DNA of 18,935 nt from SVEL01 sp964573715 (GTDB lineage: Bacteria > Bacillota > Clostridia > Lachnospirales > Lachnospiraceae): NCBI GenBank assembly GCA_964573715.1, contig CAZNKR010000031.1, positions 1 to 18,935 of the forward strand, read 5' to 3'. A model generated the notes under the pieces. It saw nothing but the letters and a program-made list of their open reading frames with translations. It had not been told where the DNA came from and did no database searches. Position numbers and translations under genes: made by a program. Positions 6,643 through 15,415 of the stretch are shown piece after piece. Every line of letters starts with the position of its first letter. Position 1 is the stretch's first letter.

Positions 6643-7923
6643 ATGAGTTTACAAGTAGAAAATTTAGAGAAAAATATGGCAAAGCTTACAATCGAAGTAT
6701 CCGCAGAGGAATTCGAGAAAGCAATTGAGAAGGCTTATCAGAAAAACAAAGGAAAGATGAGCGTTCCTGGATTTAGAAAAGGTAAAGTACCTAGAAAGAT
6801 GATAGAAAAGATGTATGGAACTTCTGTATTTTATGAAGATGCAGCAAATGAAATCATCCCAGAAGCTTATGCAAATGAAGTAGAAAACTGTGATTTAGAT
6901 ATTGTTTCACAGCCATCTATCGATGTTGTTCAGATTGAAAGTGGAAAATCATTCATATTTACAGCAGAAGTTGCTACAAAGCCAGATGTTGAGCTTGGTC
7001 AGTACAAAGGTGTTGAAGTAGAAAAGAAGACAGCTGAAGTTACAGATGAAGAAGTAGATAAAGCATTAGCAGATGAAAGAGAAAAACAGTCAAGAATGGT
7101 ACCAGTATCTGATAGAGCAGTAGCTGACGGAGATATGGTTACTATAGATTTCGAAGGCTTTGTTGATGGCAAGGCTTTTGAAGGTGGAAAAGGAACAGAT
7201 TATCCACTTACTATTGGTTCACATTCTTTCATTGATACTTTTGAAGAACAGTTAATTGGAAAGAATATTGGTGAAGAAGTAGAAGTAAACGTAACATTCC
7301 CAGAGCAGTATCAGGCAGCTGAATTACAGAGTAAGCCAGCTATGTTCAAGGTAAATGTTAAAGAAATCAAGCAGAAAGAATTACCAGAATTAGATGATGA
7401 TTTCGCACAAGATATTTCTGATTTTGATACACTTGCTGATTACAAGGAAGATCTTAAGAAGAAATTATTAGAAAAGAAGGAAGAAGAAGTTAAAGCTCAG
7501 TTTGAAGAAGACGTAGTAGAAAAAATTGTTGCTGATGCAAAAATGGAAATTCCTGATCCTATGGTTGATATGCAGGTTAGACAGATGGCAGAAAACTTCG
7601 CTAGGAGAATGTCTTCACAGGGTCTTACTATGGAACAGTATATGCAGTTCACAGGTATGACAGAAGATAAGCTTGTAGAACAGATGAGACCACAGGCATT
7701 AAAGACAATTCAGTCTAGATTAGTTCTTGAAGAAATCGTTAAAGCTGAGAATATTGAAGCTTCAGAAGATGAATTCAAGGCAGAATTAGATAAAATGGCT
7801 TCTATGTATCAGATGGAAGTTGATAAGCTTAACGAGTTAATTAGCGATAAAGAAAAAGAATCTATGAAATTAGATATTGCTGTTCAAAAGGCAGTTGACT
7901 TTATCGTAGAGCAGGCTAAATAA
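6643..7923 (+). CDS. tig: Trigger factor, ribosome-associated chaperone and prolyl isomerase
   Basis: This 426-residue protein is the normal length for trigger factor, which binds at the ribosome exit tunnel and folds nascent chains in the cytoplasm. The N-terminal ribosome-binding signature GFRKGKVP is at 43-50. The FKBP-type isomerase domain lies at about 160-245 (DGDMVTIDFEGFVDG, then the glycine-rich GKGTDYPLTIGS stretch). The helical C-terminal arms fill 250-426 and are rich in Lys, Glu, Met and Gln. The start has AAGGAGG 10 bases upstream and a clear promoter. It heads the classic order tig-clpP-clpX, with clpP 28 bases downstream. Confidence 0.98.
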   Translation: MSLQVENLEKNMAKLTIEVSAEEFEKAIEKAYQKNKGKMSVPGFRKGKVPRKMIEKMYGTSVFYEDAANEIIPEAYANEVENCDLDIVSQPSIDVVQIESGKSFIFTAEVATKPDVELGQYKGVEVEKKTAEVTDEEVDKALADEREKQSRMVPVSDRAVADGDMVTIDFEGFVDGKAFEGGKGTDYPLTIGSHSFIDTFEEQLIGKNIGEEVEVNVTFPEQYQAAELQSKPAMFKVNVKEIKQKELPELDDDFAQDISDFDTLADYKEDLKKKLLEKKEEEVKAQFEEDVVEKIVADAKMEIPDPMVDMQVRQMAENFARRMSSQGLTMEQYMQFTGMTEDKLVEQMRPQALKTIQSRLVLEEIVKAENIEASEDEFKAELDKMASMYQMEVDKLNELISDKEKESMKLDIAVQKAVDFIVEQAK

Positions 7924-7951
7924 TAGTCATTTATAGAAAGAGGGTATATTG

Positions 7952-8551
7952 ATGAGTTTAGTACCTTACGTCATTGAACAGACAAGTAGAGGCGAAAGAA
8001 ATTACGATATCTATTCAAGACTTTTAAAAGAAAGAATTATATTTTTGGGAGAAGAAGTAAATGAAACTACAGCTAGCTTAGTTGTAGCTCAGCTACTTTT
8101 CCTTGAATCTGAAGATCCTGGAAAGGATATTCATTTATACATTAACAGTCCAGGTGGTTCTGTAACAGCTGGTATGGCTATTTACGATACAATGAATTAC
8201 ATTAAGTGTGATGTTTCAACAATTTGTATGGGTATGGCAGCATCTATGGGAGCATTTTTACTCTCAGGTGGAACAAAGGGCAAGAGACTTGCATTACCAA
8301 ATGCTGAGATTATGATTCATCAGCCACTTGGTGGAGCTAAGGGTCAAGCTACAGAGATTCAGATAGTTGCTGAGCATATTTTGCAGACAAAGAGAAAATT
8401 AAATGAGATTCTTGCTGCAAATACAGGCAAACCAATAGAAGTTATTGAAAAGGATACAGATAGAGATAACTATATGACAGCGCAACAGGCACTTGAATAT
8501 GGATTGATTGATCGTGTTATTTCAAATAGAAAAGAAATAACTGAAAAATAG
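7952..8551 (+). CDS. clpP: ATP-dependent Clp protease proteolytic subunit
   Basis: The protein has 199 residues. The ATG at 7952 is preferred to the TTG just before it because GAAAGAGGG (7935-7943) is then 8 bases away. The catalytic triad is complete at Ser98 (GMAASMG), His123 (MIHQPLGG) and Asp172 (DRDNYMT), the same numbering as in Bacillus subtilis. ClpP forms a double heptameric ring that degrades proteins fed in by ClpX or ClpC. It lies between tig and clpX in one operon, with 28 and 34 base gaps and no terminator between. I see no complete CtsR operator upstream. A normal, intact member of the family. Confidence 0.98.
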   Translation: MSLVPYVIEQTSRGERNYDIYSRLLKERIIFLGEEVNETTASLVVAQLLFLESEDPGKDIHLYINSPGGSVTAGMAIYDTMNYIKCDVSTICMGMAASMGAFLLSGGTKGKRLALPNAEIMIHQPLGGAKGQATEIQIVAEHILQTKRKLNEILAANTGKPIEVIEKDTDRDNYMTAQQALEYGLIDRVISNRKEITEK

Positions 8552-8585
8552 TTTGAAGATATATTAGAATCGAGGTGAATGGAAT

Positions 8586-9866
8586 TTGGCAGGAAAGGAT
8601 AATAACAATAATAATGTAATTGGCAAGAAGCTTTGTTGCTCTTTTTGTGGTAAGTCAGAAGATATGGTTCGTAAGCTTATAGCTGGACCAAATGATGCAT
8701 ATATCTGTGATGAATGTGTGGATATTTGTGCGGAAATACTTGATGAAGAGATGGATTCAAACCTTGAATCTGAAGAATTACACATCAATCTTATGAAGCC
8801 AAAGGAAATTAAGACTTTTCTTGATCAGTATGTTATTGGTCAGGATGCAGCCAAAAAGGTTTTATCAGTAGCTGTATATAATCACTATAAAAGAGTAACA
8901 TCAGGTAAAGATTTAGATGTGGAACTACAAAAGAGTAATATTCTTATGTTAGGACCTACTGGTTCTGGTAAGACTTATCTTGCGCAAACATTAGCTAAAC
9001 TGCTTAATGTTCCATTTGCTATTGCTGATGCAACAGCTCTTACGGAGGCAGGATATGTTGGAGAAGATGTTGAAAATATCTTGCTCAAGCTTATTCAGGC
9101 AGCTGATTATGATGTTGAAAAAGCAAAATACGGTATTATATATGTTGATGAAATAGACAAGATAACTAAAAAATCTGAAAATGTTTCAATAACACGAGAT
9201 GTTTCTGGAGAAGGAGTTCAACAAGCACTTCTAAAGATTTTAGAGGGAACAGTTGCATCTGTTCCACCTCAAGGTGGAAGAAAACATCCTCATCAGGAAC
9301 TTATTCCTATAGATACAACCAATATCTTATTTATTTGTGGTGGTGCATTTGACGGATTAGAAAAAATAATTGAAACACGTATTGATAAAAAATCAATTGG
9401 TTTCAATGCCGACATAGCATCAGGCTCAACAGAGGAAATTGACGAATTATTTGGTCAAGTAATGCCTCAGGACTTAGTAAAGTTTGGACTTATTCCAGAA
9501 TTTATCGGTCGTGTACCAGTTACAGTAACATTAGATAAGCTTGAAGCTAAGGATTTAGTTCGTATACTTAAAGAGCCTAAAAATGCTATAATTAAGCAAT
9601 ATCAAAAGCTTTTTGAATTAGATGAAGTTGACTTAGAGTTTACAGATGAAGCAATTGATGCAATTGCAGAACAATCCTTTAAGAGAAAGACTGGAGCTCG
9701 TGGGCTTAGATCTATTATGGAAGATTGCATGATGGATACCATGTTTGAAGCACCATCAGAAGATAATATTAAAAAATGTATTATCACAAAGGATGCTGTT
9801 CTAAAAAAAGCAAAGCCAGAAATTGTATACAAGGATGACAAGCTTAAGAAAGTCGTTGGAGAATAA
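8586..9866 (+). CDS. clpX: ATP-dependent Clp protease ATPase/unfoldase subunit ClpX
   Basis: This 426-residue AAA+ unfoldase recognises substrates and threads them into ClpP. It starts with TTG at 8586 (GAGGTGA at 8572-8578, 7 bases before). The N-terminal zinc domain uses Cys18, Cys21, Cys41 and Cys44. Walker A GPTGSGKT is at 123-130, the GYVG pore loop at 156-159, Walker B with DEID at 188-191, the RKH pore motif at 232-234, and the ClpP-docking IGF at 271-273. All functional elements are intact. Five consecutive Asn follow the start (6-10). The next gene, ysxC, begins 2 bases after the stop; a lon gene, which often lies here in related bacteria, is not present. Confidence 0.98.
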   Translation: MAGKDNNNNNVIGKKLCCSFCGKSEDMVRKLIAGPNDAYICDECVDICAEILDEEMDSNLESEELHINLMKPKEIKTFLDQYVIGQDAAKKVLSVAVYNHYKRVTSGKDLDVELQKSNILMLGPTGSGKTYLAQTLAKLLNVPFAIADATALTEAGYVGEDVENILLKLIQAADYDVEKAKYGIIYVDEIDKITKKSENVSITRDVSGEGVQQALLKILEGTVASVPPQGGRKHPHQELIPIDTTNILFICGGAFDGLEKIIETRIDKKSIGFNADIASGSTEEIDELFGQVMPQDLVKFGLIPEFIGRVPVTVTLDKLEAKDLVRILKEPKNAIIKQYQKLFELDEVDLEFTDEAIDAIAEQSFKRKTGARGLRSIMEDCMMDTMFEAPSEDNIKKCIITKDAVLKKAKPEIVYKDDKLKKVVGE

Positions 9867-9868
9867 TT

Positions 9869-10471
9869 ATGGTTATTAAAAGCTTAAATTTAGAGACTGT
9901 ATGTGGAATAACTAGTACGTTACCTGATAACGATAAACCAGAGGTAGCGTTTGCAGGAAAGTCAAATGTTGGAAAGTCTTCACTTATCAATGCATTAATG
10001 AATAGAAAGTCATATGCAAGAATTAGTTCAGAACCAGGAAAAACACAGACTATAAATTTTTATAACATTAATGATTTTATGTATTGTGTAGATTTACCTG
10101 GATATGGATTTGCTAGGGTTTCTAAGGAAACGCAAGAGAAGTGGGGGAAGATGATTGAAAATTATCTTCATCAGTCTACTATGCTTAAAGCAGTTTTTTT
10201 GCTAATAGATATTAGACATGAACCATCCGCAAATGATAAAAATATGTATGAATGGATTGTATATAATGGATATGATCCAATTATCATAGCCACAAAGCTA
10301 GATAAAATAAACAGAAGCCAAATTCAAAAACAGATAAAATTAATTAAAAATGGCTTAAATGTTAAGCCAAATACATTGGTTATACCTTTCTCTTCTGAAA
10401 CAAAACAGGGAAGAGATGAAATTTGGGATCAAATAGATAACATTACAGGATACGAAAAACCTGAAAAATAA
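9869..10471 (+). CDS. ysxC: Ribosome biogenesis GTP-binding protein YsxC/YihA/EngB
   Basis: This 200-residue cytoplasmic GTPase is needed for late 50S subunit assembly. The GTPase motifs are G1 GKSNVGKS (30-37), a G2 threonine near 58-61, G3 DLPG (75-78) followed by YGFA as is typical of this family, G4 TKLD (142-145) and G5 SSE (175-177). GGAG lies upstream of the ATG inside the end of clpX, only 2 bases separate the genes, and it is the last gene before a terminator. Placement behind the clp genes is common in Firmicutes. Confidence 0.97.
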   Translation: MVIKSLNLETVCGITSTLPDNDKPEVAFAGKSNVGKSSLINALMNRKSYARISSEPGKTQTINFYNINDFMYCVDLPGYGFARVSKETQEKWGKMIENYLHQSTMLKAVFLLIDIRHEPSANDKNMYEWIVYNGYDPIIIATKLDKINRSQIQKQIKLIKNGLNVKPNTLVIPFSSETKQGRDEIWDQIDNITGYEKPEK

Positions 10472-10522
10472 AAGAAACGCAAAACAATTATTTTTAATAA
10501 ATAATATGTTTTGCGTTTCTTT
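10471..10522. terminator. Bidirectional terminator between convergent ysxC and DUF4364 genes
   Basis: A perfect 16-bp stem, AAAGAAACGCAAAACA (10471-10486) with TGTTTTGCGTTTCTTT (10507-10522), has a 20-base A/T loop. T-rich flanks lie on both strands (TTTCTTTGTT on plus, CTTTTATTTTT on minus). It serves both converging transcription units. The left arm starts on the last base of the ysxC stop codon. Confidence 0.88.
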
Positions 10523-10534
10523 GTTAATATAACT

Positions 10535-11128
10535 TTAGGATTGTATAGAGCTATCAGACTCTAAATCTTCTTTTATAGAAGGAGATTCTTTCTTATTTGA
10601 ATTAGAAATATCTTTCATAAGCCTTTTCATAATATAGCCATAAACTTCTTGGTTAGATTCACGCCAATTATTACACATAATAAGCGCAACATCTTCAGAT
10701 GGAACGGAAATGTCCATATCAATAAGAGCAGAGTTTCCTTCGTTTATTCGTAACCTAACAATAAAATCTTGATTGGAAGACTTGTAATAATCAGAGAGAA
10801 TACTAACTTCGTTTCGTAGTTCGTATTTATTATCAATAAGAAAGCTATCCATATCATCAATGATTGCAATAGGAATTTTATTGGTAAATAAAGCAATAGT
10901 TTCTCTACCATCATCCGTAATTTTGTAATAGGATGTATTTCTAATGGTCTCTGATGTCATGAGCTTTGATTCTATAAGCTCAGATATTATCTGCTGATAA
11001 GTAAAGTAGGTAGTATATTCTCGTTCGAGAAAAAACACAGAGATTTGACTATTTGTCAGTGGAAAATTAACCTTATTTAGCATATACAAGGTCATAAATT
11101 TGTAAAGTGTTAGCGGTTCGAGTGCCAT
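10535..11128 (-). CDS. DUF4364 family winged-helix protein
   Basis: The protein has 197 residues. The N-terminal part (LTLYKFMTLYMLNKV, LTNSQIS, YFTYQQIISELIESKLM, YYKITDDGRETI) is a winged-helix DNA-binding fold of the PadR/DUF4364 type found mainly in Lachnospiraceae and relatives. Residues 95-175 form a conserved C-terminal domain, and the last 25 residues are a Ser/Lys/Glu-rich tail. GGGAGGA lies 5 bases before the ATG. The gene is 10 bases downstream of the radical SAM gene and ends the minus-strand operon. A transcription-regulator role is inferred from the fold; no target is known. Confidence 0.85.
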   Translation of the reverse strand: MALEPLTLYKFMTLYMLNKVNFPLTNSQISVFFLEREYTTYFTYQQIISELIESKLMTSETIRNTSYYKITDDGRETIALFTNKIPIAIIDDMDSFLIDNKYELRNEVSILSDYYKSSNQDFIVRLRINEGNSALIDMDISVPSEDVALIMCNNWRESNQEVYGYIMKRLMKDISNSNKKESPSIKEDLESDSSIQS

Positions 11129-11138
11129 AAAATCCTCC

Positions 11139-12047
11139 CTACAAGACAGTTACACTTAGGCTGCCTTGAATAACATTTTCATTTCGTAATTTATTATTAA
11201 TATAGTTTAAAGTATTTCGCTTATTTGCACTGAATTCAGGCTTGTAAAGAAGCTTTTTTGGACCGTCCCCAGTAAGCCTGTGTATGACAATGTCTTTTCG
11301 CAAATACCTAATAGCAAGAATGAGTAATTCACAGTATTCATCTAAATCTAGCACCTTAAATGGGCTGCTTAGATAATACCTATACAAATCGGTATCATTA
11401 AGAATGTGCAGAAGTTGAAGTTTAACACCATGCACATTAAACTGATTAATATATTTAATGGAGTTTATAAGGTCCGTAGAGTTCTCAAATGGTAGACCAA
11501 TTATAATATGAACCACAACTAAGATACCATCTAACATACTCATTGCTTCTTCAAAAACAATATTTTTATATCCACGTCTAATAAACTCAGCAGTATTTTC
11601 ATTACTTGTTTGTAGTCCTAGCTCCACAAATACAGGTTTTATCATATTTAATTCTTTAAGTAAAGAGACAATTTTTTCATCTATACAATCAGGCCTTGTG
11701 GCAATGGATATGGCAACTATATCAGGATGCATGATTGCTTCAGTGAATATTTTTCTAAGGTAATCTATTGGGGCGTAAGTGTTAGTATATGCTTGAAAGT
11801 AGGCAATATATTTTCCTGAGCGAATCTTATTAGCCACCAATGACTTTCCTTTTTCTATTTGTTGGGTAATAGACAGTAAATGCGACTGGGCGAAATCACC
11901 CGAGCCACCTTTGCTACAAAATATACAACCACGAGTATCTATTTTACCATCACGGTTAGGACAGCTAAGACCAGCGTTGAGGGATATCTTATATACTTTG
12001 TCATTAAAAGTCTCTTTTAAGTAGTCGTTTAGTAAGTTGAAATACAT
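11139..12047 (-). CDS. TIGR01212 family radical SAM protein (YtqA/YhcC-like)
   Basis: The protein has 302 residues. The 4Fe-4S cluster cysteines are Cys29 (SCPNRDG), Cys41 and Cys44 (GCIFC), the spaced motif of the Elp3-like TIGR01212 subfamily, followed by GGSGDFA. Further family marks are IATRPDC, VELGLQTSNE, VHIIIGLPFE and RLTGDGPKKLL near the C-terminus. It should cleave S-adenosylmethionine to a radical. The substrate of the subfamily is not firmly established to my knowledge, although an RNA-related role has been suggested for Elp3-like relatives. The start lies 3 bases after the malic enzyme stop codon with only AAAAGA as a weak ribosome site, so translation is probably coupled. Confidence 0.92.
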   Translation of the reverse strand: MYFNLLNDYLKETFNDKVYKISLNAGLSCPNRDGKIDTRGCIFCSKGGSGDFAQSHLLSITQQIEKGKSLVANKIRSGKYIAYFQAYTNTYAPIDYLRKIFTEAIMHPDIVAISIATRPDCIDEKIVSLLKELNMIKPVFVELGLQTSNENTAEFIRRGYKNIVFEEAMSMLDGILVVVHIIIGLPFENSTDLINSIKYINQFNVHGVKLQLLHILNDTDLYRYYLSSPFKVLDLDEYCELLILAIRYLRKDIVIHRLTGDGPKKLLYKPEFSANKRNTLNYINNKLRNENVIQGSLSVTVL

Positions 12048-12050
12048 AAA

Positions 12051-13223
12051 TTATCTTTTATTTGTTCCATCAGGCTCAATATTTTCCATAACAGCTTTTG
12101 CAACAATATCTGCAACACGAGGGTCAAAAGCTTCTGGAAGAATAAATTCATCAGATAAATCCTCATCTGATACTAAACCAGCGATGGCGTTTGCAGCGGC
12201 AAGCTTCATCTTTTCAGTAATAATTGAAGCGCGTCCTTCTAATGCACCTTTAAATATACCAGGGAAAGCAACAACATTATTTACCTGATTAGGGAAATCT
12301 GAACGACCAGTACCTACGATACGAGCACCTGCAGCTTTTGCAACATCTGGCATAATTTCTGGAACAGGGTTAGCCATAGCAAAAATAATGGAGTCTGTAT
12401 TCATTGATTCAACCATTTGAGAAGTTACTATTCCAGGTGCAGATACACCAACAAAAACATCGGCGCCTACTAATGCATCGGAAAGAGTACCAGATTTATT
12501 TTCCAAATTAGTTAATTTAGTCATCTCTTGTTGCATCCAATTAAGACCCTCATAATCTTTACCTATTATACCAAATCTATCACACATAGTAACATTCTTA
12601 AAACCATAATTTAGTAATAATTTTGTAATTGCGACACCGGCTGAACCAGCTCCATTTACAACAACCTTACATAACTCTTTTTTCTTTCTAGTAATCTTTA
12701 GTCCATTAATGATTCCAGCTAATACAACAATAGCAGTTCCGTGCTGGTCATCATGAAATACAGGAATATCTAAAAGTTCATTAAGTCTTTTTTCTATTTC
12801 AAAGCATCTTGGAGCAGAAATATCTTCAAGGTTTATGCCACCAAAGGCTGGCGCTATATTTACAACAGTTTTAATGATTTCTTCAGTATCTTGGGTATCA
12901 AGACAGATAGGAAATGCATTTACACTACCAAATTCTTTGAAAAGTACTGACTTGCCTTCCATAACAGGCATAGCAGCTAGTGGACCAATATTTCCAAGTC
13001 CTAATACGGCAGAACCATCCGAAACTACGGCTACAGTATTTGACTTAATAGTATATAGGTAAGCAGATTCTGGGTCGTTGTGAATAACCTTACATGGCTC
13101 TGCAACACCTGGTGTGTAAGCTAGAGCTAAATCTTCTCTGGATTTTATTTGGCATTTAGATTCTGTAGAAATTTTGCCTTGCCATTCTTCATGAAGCATT
13201 AATGCTTTTTCATTATTTGTCAT
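12051..13223 (-). CDS. Malic enzyme, NAD(P)-dependent (oxaloacetate-decarboxylating)
   Basis: This 390-residue enzyme oxidatively decarboxylates malate to pyruvate and CO2, feeding reducing power and pyruvate to central metabolism. It is the short bacterial form. The ATG at 13223 is chosen because GGAAAGGA lies 8 bases upstream; a TTG six codons earlier precedes that site. Motifs are the catalytic Tyr36 in AYTPGVAEP, GLGNIGPLA (75-83), Lys91 in MEGKSVLFK, the metal ligands in NLEDI (131-135) and HDDQHGTA (157-164), the Rossmann loop GAGSAG (191-196) and MANPVPE. The cofactor preference cannot be settled by eye. It is the first gene of a three-gene minus-strand operon and is divergent from rho. 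Confidence 0.95.
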   Translation of the reverse strand: MTNNEKALMLHEEWQGKISTESKCQIKSREDLALAYTPGVAEPCKVIHNDPESAYLYTIKSNTVAVVSDGSAVLGLGNIGPLAAMPVMEGKSVLFKEFGSVNAFPICLDTQDTEEIIKTVVNIAPAFGGINLEDISAPRCFEIEKRLNELLDIPVFHDDQHGTAIVVLAGIINGLKITRKKKELCKVVVNGAGSAGVAITKLLLNYGFKNVTMCDRFGIIGKDYEGLNWMQQEMTKLTNLENKSGTLSDALVGADVFVGVSAPGIVTSQMVESMNTDSIIFAMANPVPEIMPDVAKAAGARIVGTGRSDFPNQVNNVVAFPGIFKGALEGRASIITEKMKLAAANAIAGLVSDEDLSDEFILPEAFDPRVADIVAKAVMENIEPDGTNKR

Positions 13224-13435
13224 TTTTTTATTCCTTTCCAATGTGTAAAATTACCAATAAATATAGTAACATAAAAAAATAAAAATAACACTACCATTTT
13301 GAAATAATATGGTGTATAATCCCTATATATTATAAATGCCAAAGAGCATACATTCTAAAATTATACGTTTCGTAGATTTTTCAACAGATTACCCAAACAT
13401 TAATTTAATATACATATTTATAGGAAGGAAAGTAT
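13224..13435. other. Divergent intergenic region between the malic enzyme and rho genes
   Basis: These 212 bases of A/T-rich DNA must hold both promoters. The best -10 for rho is TATAAT (13315-13320), but it lacks a good -35. On the minus strand TTGGCA (complement of 13337-13342) lies 18 bases from TATACA (complement of 13313-13318), overlapping the rho -10 candidate. AGGAAGGA (13422-13429) is the rho ribosome binding site. The rho leader would be about 110 bases long. Promoter placement is tentative. Confidence 0.4.
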
Positions 13436-15415
13436 ATGAGAGCAAAGTTAGAATCATTACCTATGACTGAATTGCGCGAATTAGCCAAATTCAACAATTT
13501 AAAAGGAGTAACAACATTAAGAAAAAAGGTTCTTATTGACAAAATATTAGAGGCTGTAGCTCAAAAGGGCGAGTCAGCTGGAACACCAGCAGAAGATAAA
13601 AAACCAGTTAAGGTTACAAAATCTTCAAATGAAGCTAAAATTAAAAAAAAGATAGTTGAACAAGATGAATTAAAGCCATCTGAAGCAAAGATTTTTAAAG
13701 AGGTTGAATTTGATGAAACAAAACCAGTAAAAGAAGCTATTGCAGAAGTGATTACAAACGTAATTACAAATGCTGTAAATGGCGCATATGATGTTTCTTT
13801 TGTTGGAGAATTTGACGATTTAGAAGAAATAACAACACCATTTGATAAACCTACAAGAAAAGAAAGAATGGAAAAATCTTTTACACATACCAGTGAAAAG
13901 AAAATTACAAATAATATTGACACAAAACCTATGGCTGAAAAGAAGAGAGAATCTAAGTTTGATTTTAGTTTAGAACCTAGAACTGAGTACAAGCTGGATT
14001 TTAGAAATGAAGCAAAGCCAGCAACAGAAAGTAGAACAGAATATATGTCAGAAACAAAAACTGAAACAAAAACTGAAACAAAAATCGAAACTAAGCCAGA
14101 AATAAAAATAGATGATAGTACAGAAAGCAAAGCTGAAATCAAGACAGAAGCAAAATATGCAACTGTAGCAGAAGCATCTAAATATTCTGGTATTACTCCA
14201 GATAAGTCACCACAGCCTTTTATTACGATTTCTCAAAGACAAGAGATGATTCGAAAACAGGCTTTAGAAGAACAAGTTGATTTAAGCTTGGATAGTGGTG
14301 TTGTTGCGAATGGTATTTTAGAGATAATGCAAGATGGATTTGGATTCATTAGGGGTGCAAACTATATGCCTAGTGACAATGATGTCTATGTTTCACCAGC
14401 CCAGATTAAAAAGTTTGGTCTAAAAAAAGGTGATATTATTGTAGGAAAGGTACGTATTAAGACTCAGAACGAAAAGTTTGGAGCATTATTATATATCAAC
14501 ACTATTAATGGATATACACTTCAGGATGCAATGAAGAGAAAGAACTTTGAAAGTCTTACTCCAATATTCCCAAATCAAAGATTAAAGCTTGAAACAGATA
14601 GAAGTAATATGGCTATGCGTATTGTTGATCTTATTTCTCCTATTGGTAAAGGTCAAAGAGGAATGATTGTTTCTCCACCAAAGGCTGGTAAGACAACCTT
14701 GCTTAAAGAATCAGCTAAGGCTATTCAAAAGAATAATCCAGAGATGCACCTTATTATTCTACTTATTGATGAAAGACCTGAGGAAGTTACAGATATCAAG
14801 GAAGCTATATATGGAAGTAATGTTGAAGTTATTTATTCAACATTTGATGAACTTCCAGATCATCATAGAAGAGTTGCTGAGATGGTTATGGAGAGAGCAA
14901 AGAGACTTGTTGAGCATGGAAGAGATGTAACTATTTTACTTGATAGTGTTACAAGACTTGCAAGAGCATATAATATTGTAATTCCAGCTAGTGGACGTAC
15001 TTTATCAGGTGGTCTTGATCCAGCAGCTTTACATATGCCAAAGAAGTTCTTTGGTGCTGCTAGAAACATGAGAGAAGGCGGAAGTCTTACTATTCTTGCA
15101 ACTGCACTTGTAGAAACAGGAAGTAAGATGGATGATGTTATTTTTGAAGAATTTAAGGGAACAGGTAATATGGAACTTGTTTTAGATCGTAAGCTTTCAG
15201 AAAAGAGAGTATTCCCTGCTATTGATATTGTGAAATCCGGTACAAGAAGAGATGATTTATTACTAAATGATGAAGAGATTGAAGCACTTGCTCGTATACA
15301 TAAGGCAACAAATACACTTAAGCCGGATGAAACAGTTGAAAGAATTCTTGATTTATTTGCAAAGACTAAGGATAATGCAGAGTTCTGCCAAATGATAAAG
15401 AAAATTCGTTTGTAA
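13436..15415 (+). CDS. rho: Transcription termination factor Rho with a large N-terminal insertion
   Basis: Rho is a hexameric RNA helicase that ends transcription; at 659 residues this one is about 240 longer than the Escherichia coli form. The Rho_N helical domain (about 1-44) and the cold-shock-like RNA-binding domain (about 288-360, GFGFIRG at 301-307) are separated by about 235 residues of Lys/Glu/Thr-rich, low-complexity sequence. That insert includes ETKT-type repeats at 206-220. The motor is intact: Walker A SPPKAGKT (413-420), catalytic Glu446 in LLIDERPEEV, LLDSVTRLARA, LSGGLDP (523-529), and the RNEGGS-like and GTGNMEL regions (543-581). AGGAAGGA precedes the ATG. The insert is probably disordered; inserts at this position are known in Rho of other phyla and can add RNA binding or phase separation. 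The 3' end is repeated downstream. Confidence 0.97.
   Translation: MRAKLESLPMTELRELAKFNNLKGVTTLRKKVLIDKILEAVAQKGESAGTPAEDKKPVKVTKSSNEAKIKKKIVEQDELKPSEAKIFKEVEFDETKPVKEAIAEVITNVITNAVNGAYDVSFVGEFDDLEEITTPFDKPTRKERMEKSFTHTSEKKITNNIDTKPMAEKKRESKFDFSLEPRTEYKLDFRNEAKPATESRTEYMSETKTETKTETKIETKPEIKIDDSTESKAEIKTEAKYATVAEASKYSGITPDKSPQPFITISQRQEMIRKQALEEQVDLSLDSGVVANGILEIMQDGFGFIRGANYMPSDNDVYVSPAQIKKFGLKKGDIIVGKVRIKTQNEKFGALLYINTINGYTLQDAMKRKNFESLTPIFPNQRLKLETDRSNMAMRIVDLISPIGKGQRGMIVSPPKAGKTTLLKESAKAIQKNNPEMHLIILLIDERPEEVTDIKEAIYGSNVEVIYSTFDELPDHHRRVAEMVMERAKRLVEHGRDVTILLDSVTRLARAYNIVIPASGRTLSGGLDPAALHMPKKFFGAARNMREGGSLTILATALVETGSKMDDVIFEEFKGTGNMELVLDRKLSEKRVFPAIDIVKSGTRRDDLLLNDEEIEALARIHKATNTLKPDETVERILDLFAKTKDNAEFCQMIKKIRL
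14051..14086 (+). repeat. 12-bp tandem repeat inside the Rho insertion
   Basis: GAAACAAAAACT at 14051-14062 and 14063-14074, then GAAACAAAAATC at 14075-14086, encode ETKT-ETKT-ETKI (residues 206-217). It is in frame, so slippage would change the insert length without a frameshift. Confidence 0.85.

Noticed and set aside
13224..13241. Upstream TTG start for the malic enzyme
   Set aside because: The ribosome binding site GGAAAGGA lies between this TTG and the ATG at 13223, and the extra six residues are not part of the family.
13299..13320. TTGAAA and TATAAT as the rho promoter
   Set aside because: The spacing is only 10 bases, far from the 16-18 needed for sigma-A.
13364..13380. TACG-TTT-CGTA followed by GATTTTT in the rho leader as an attenuator
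   Set aside because: A 4-bp stem with a 3-base loop is too weak to be a credible terminator.
13561..14142. Minus-strand 193-residue open frame inside rho
   Set aside because: It is a shadow of the low-complexity Lys/Glu/Thr insertion, has Ser/Phe/Val-rich repeats and no ribosome site of its own.
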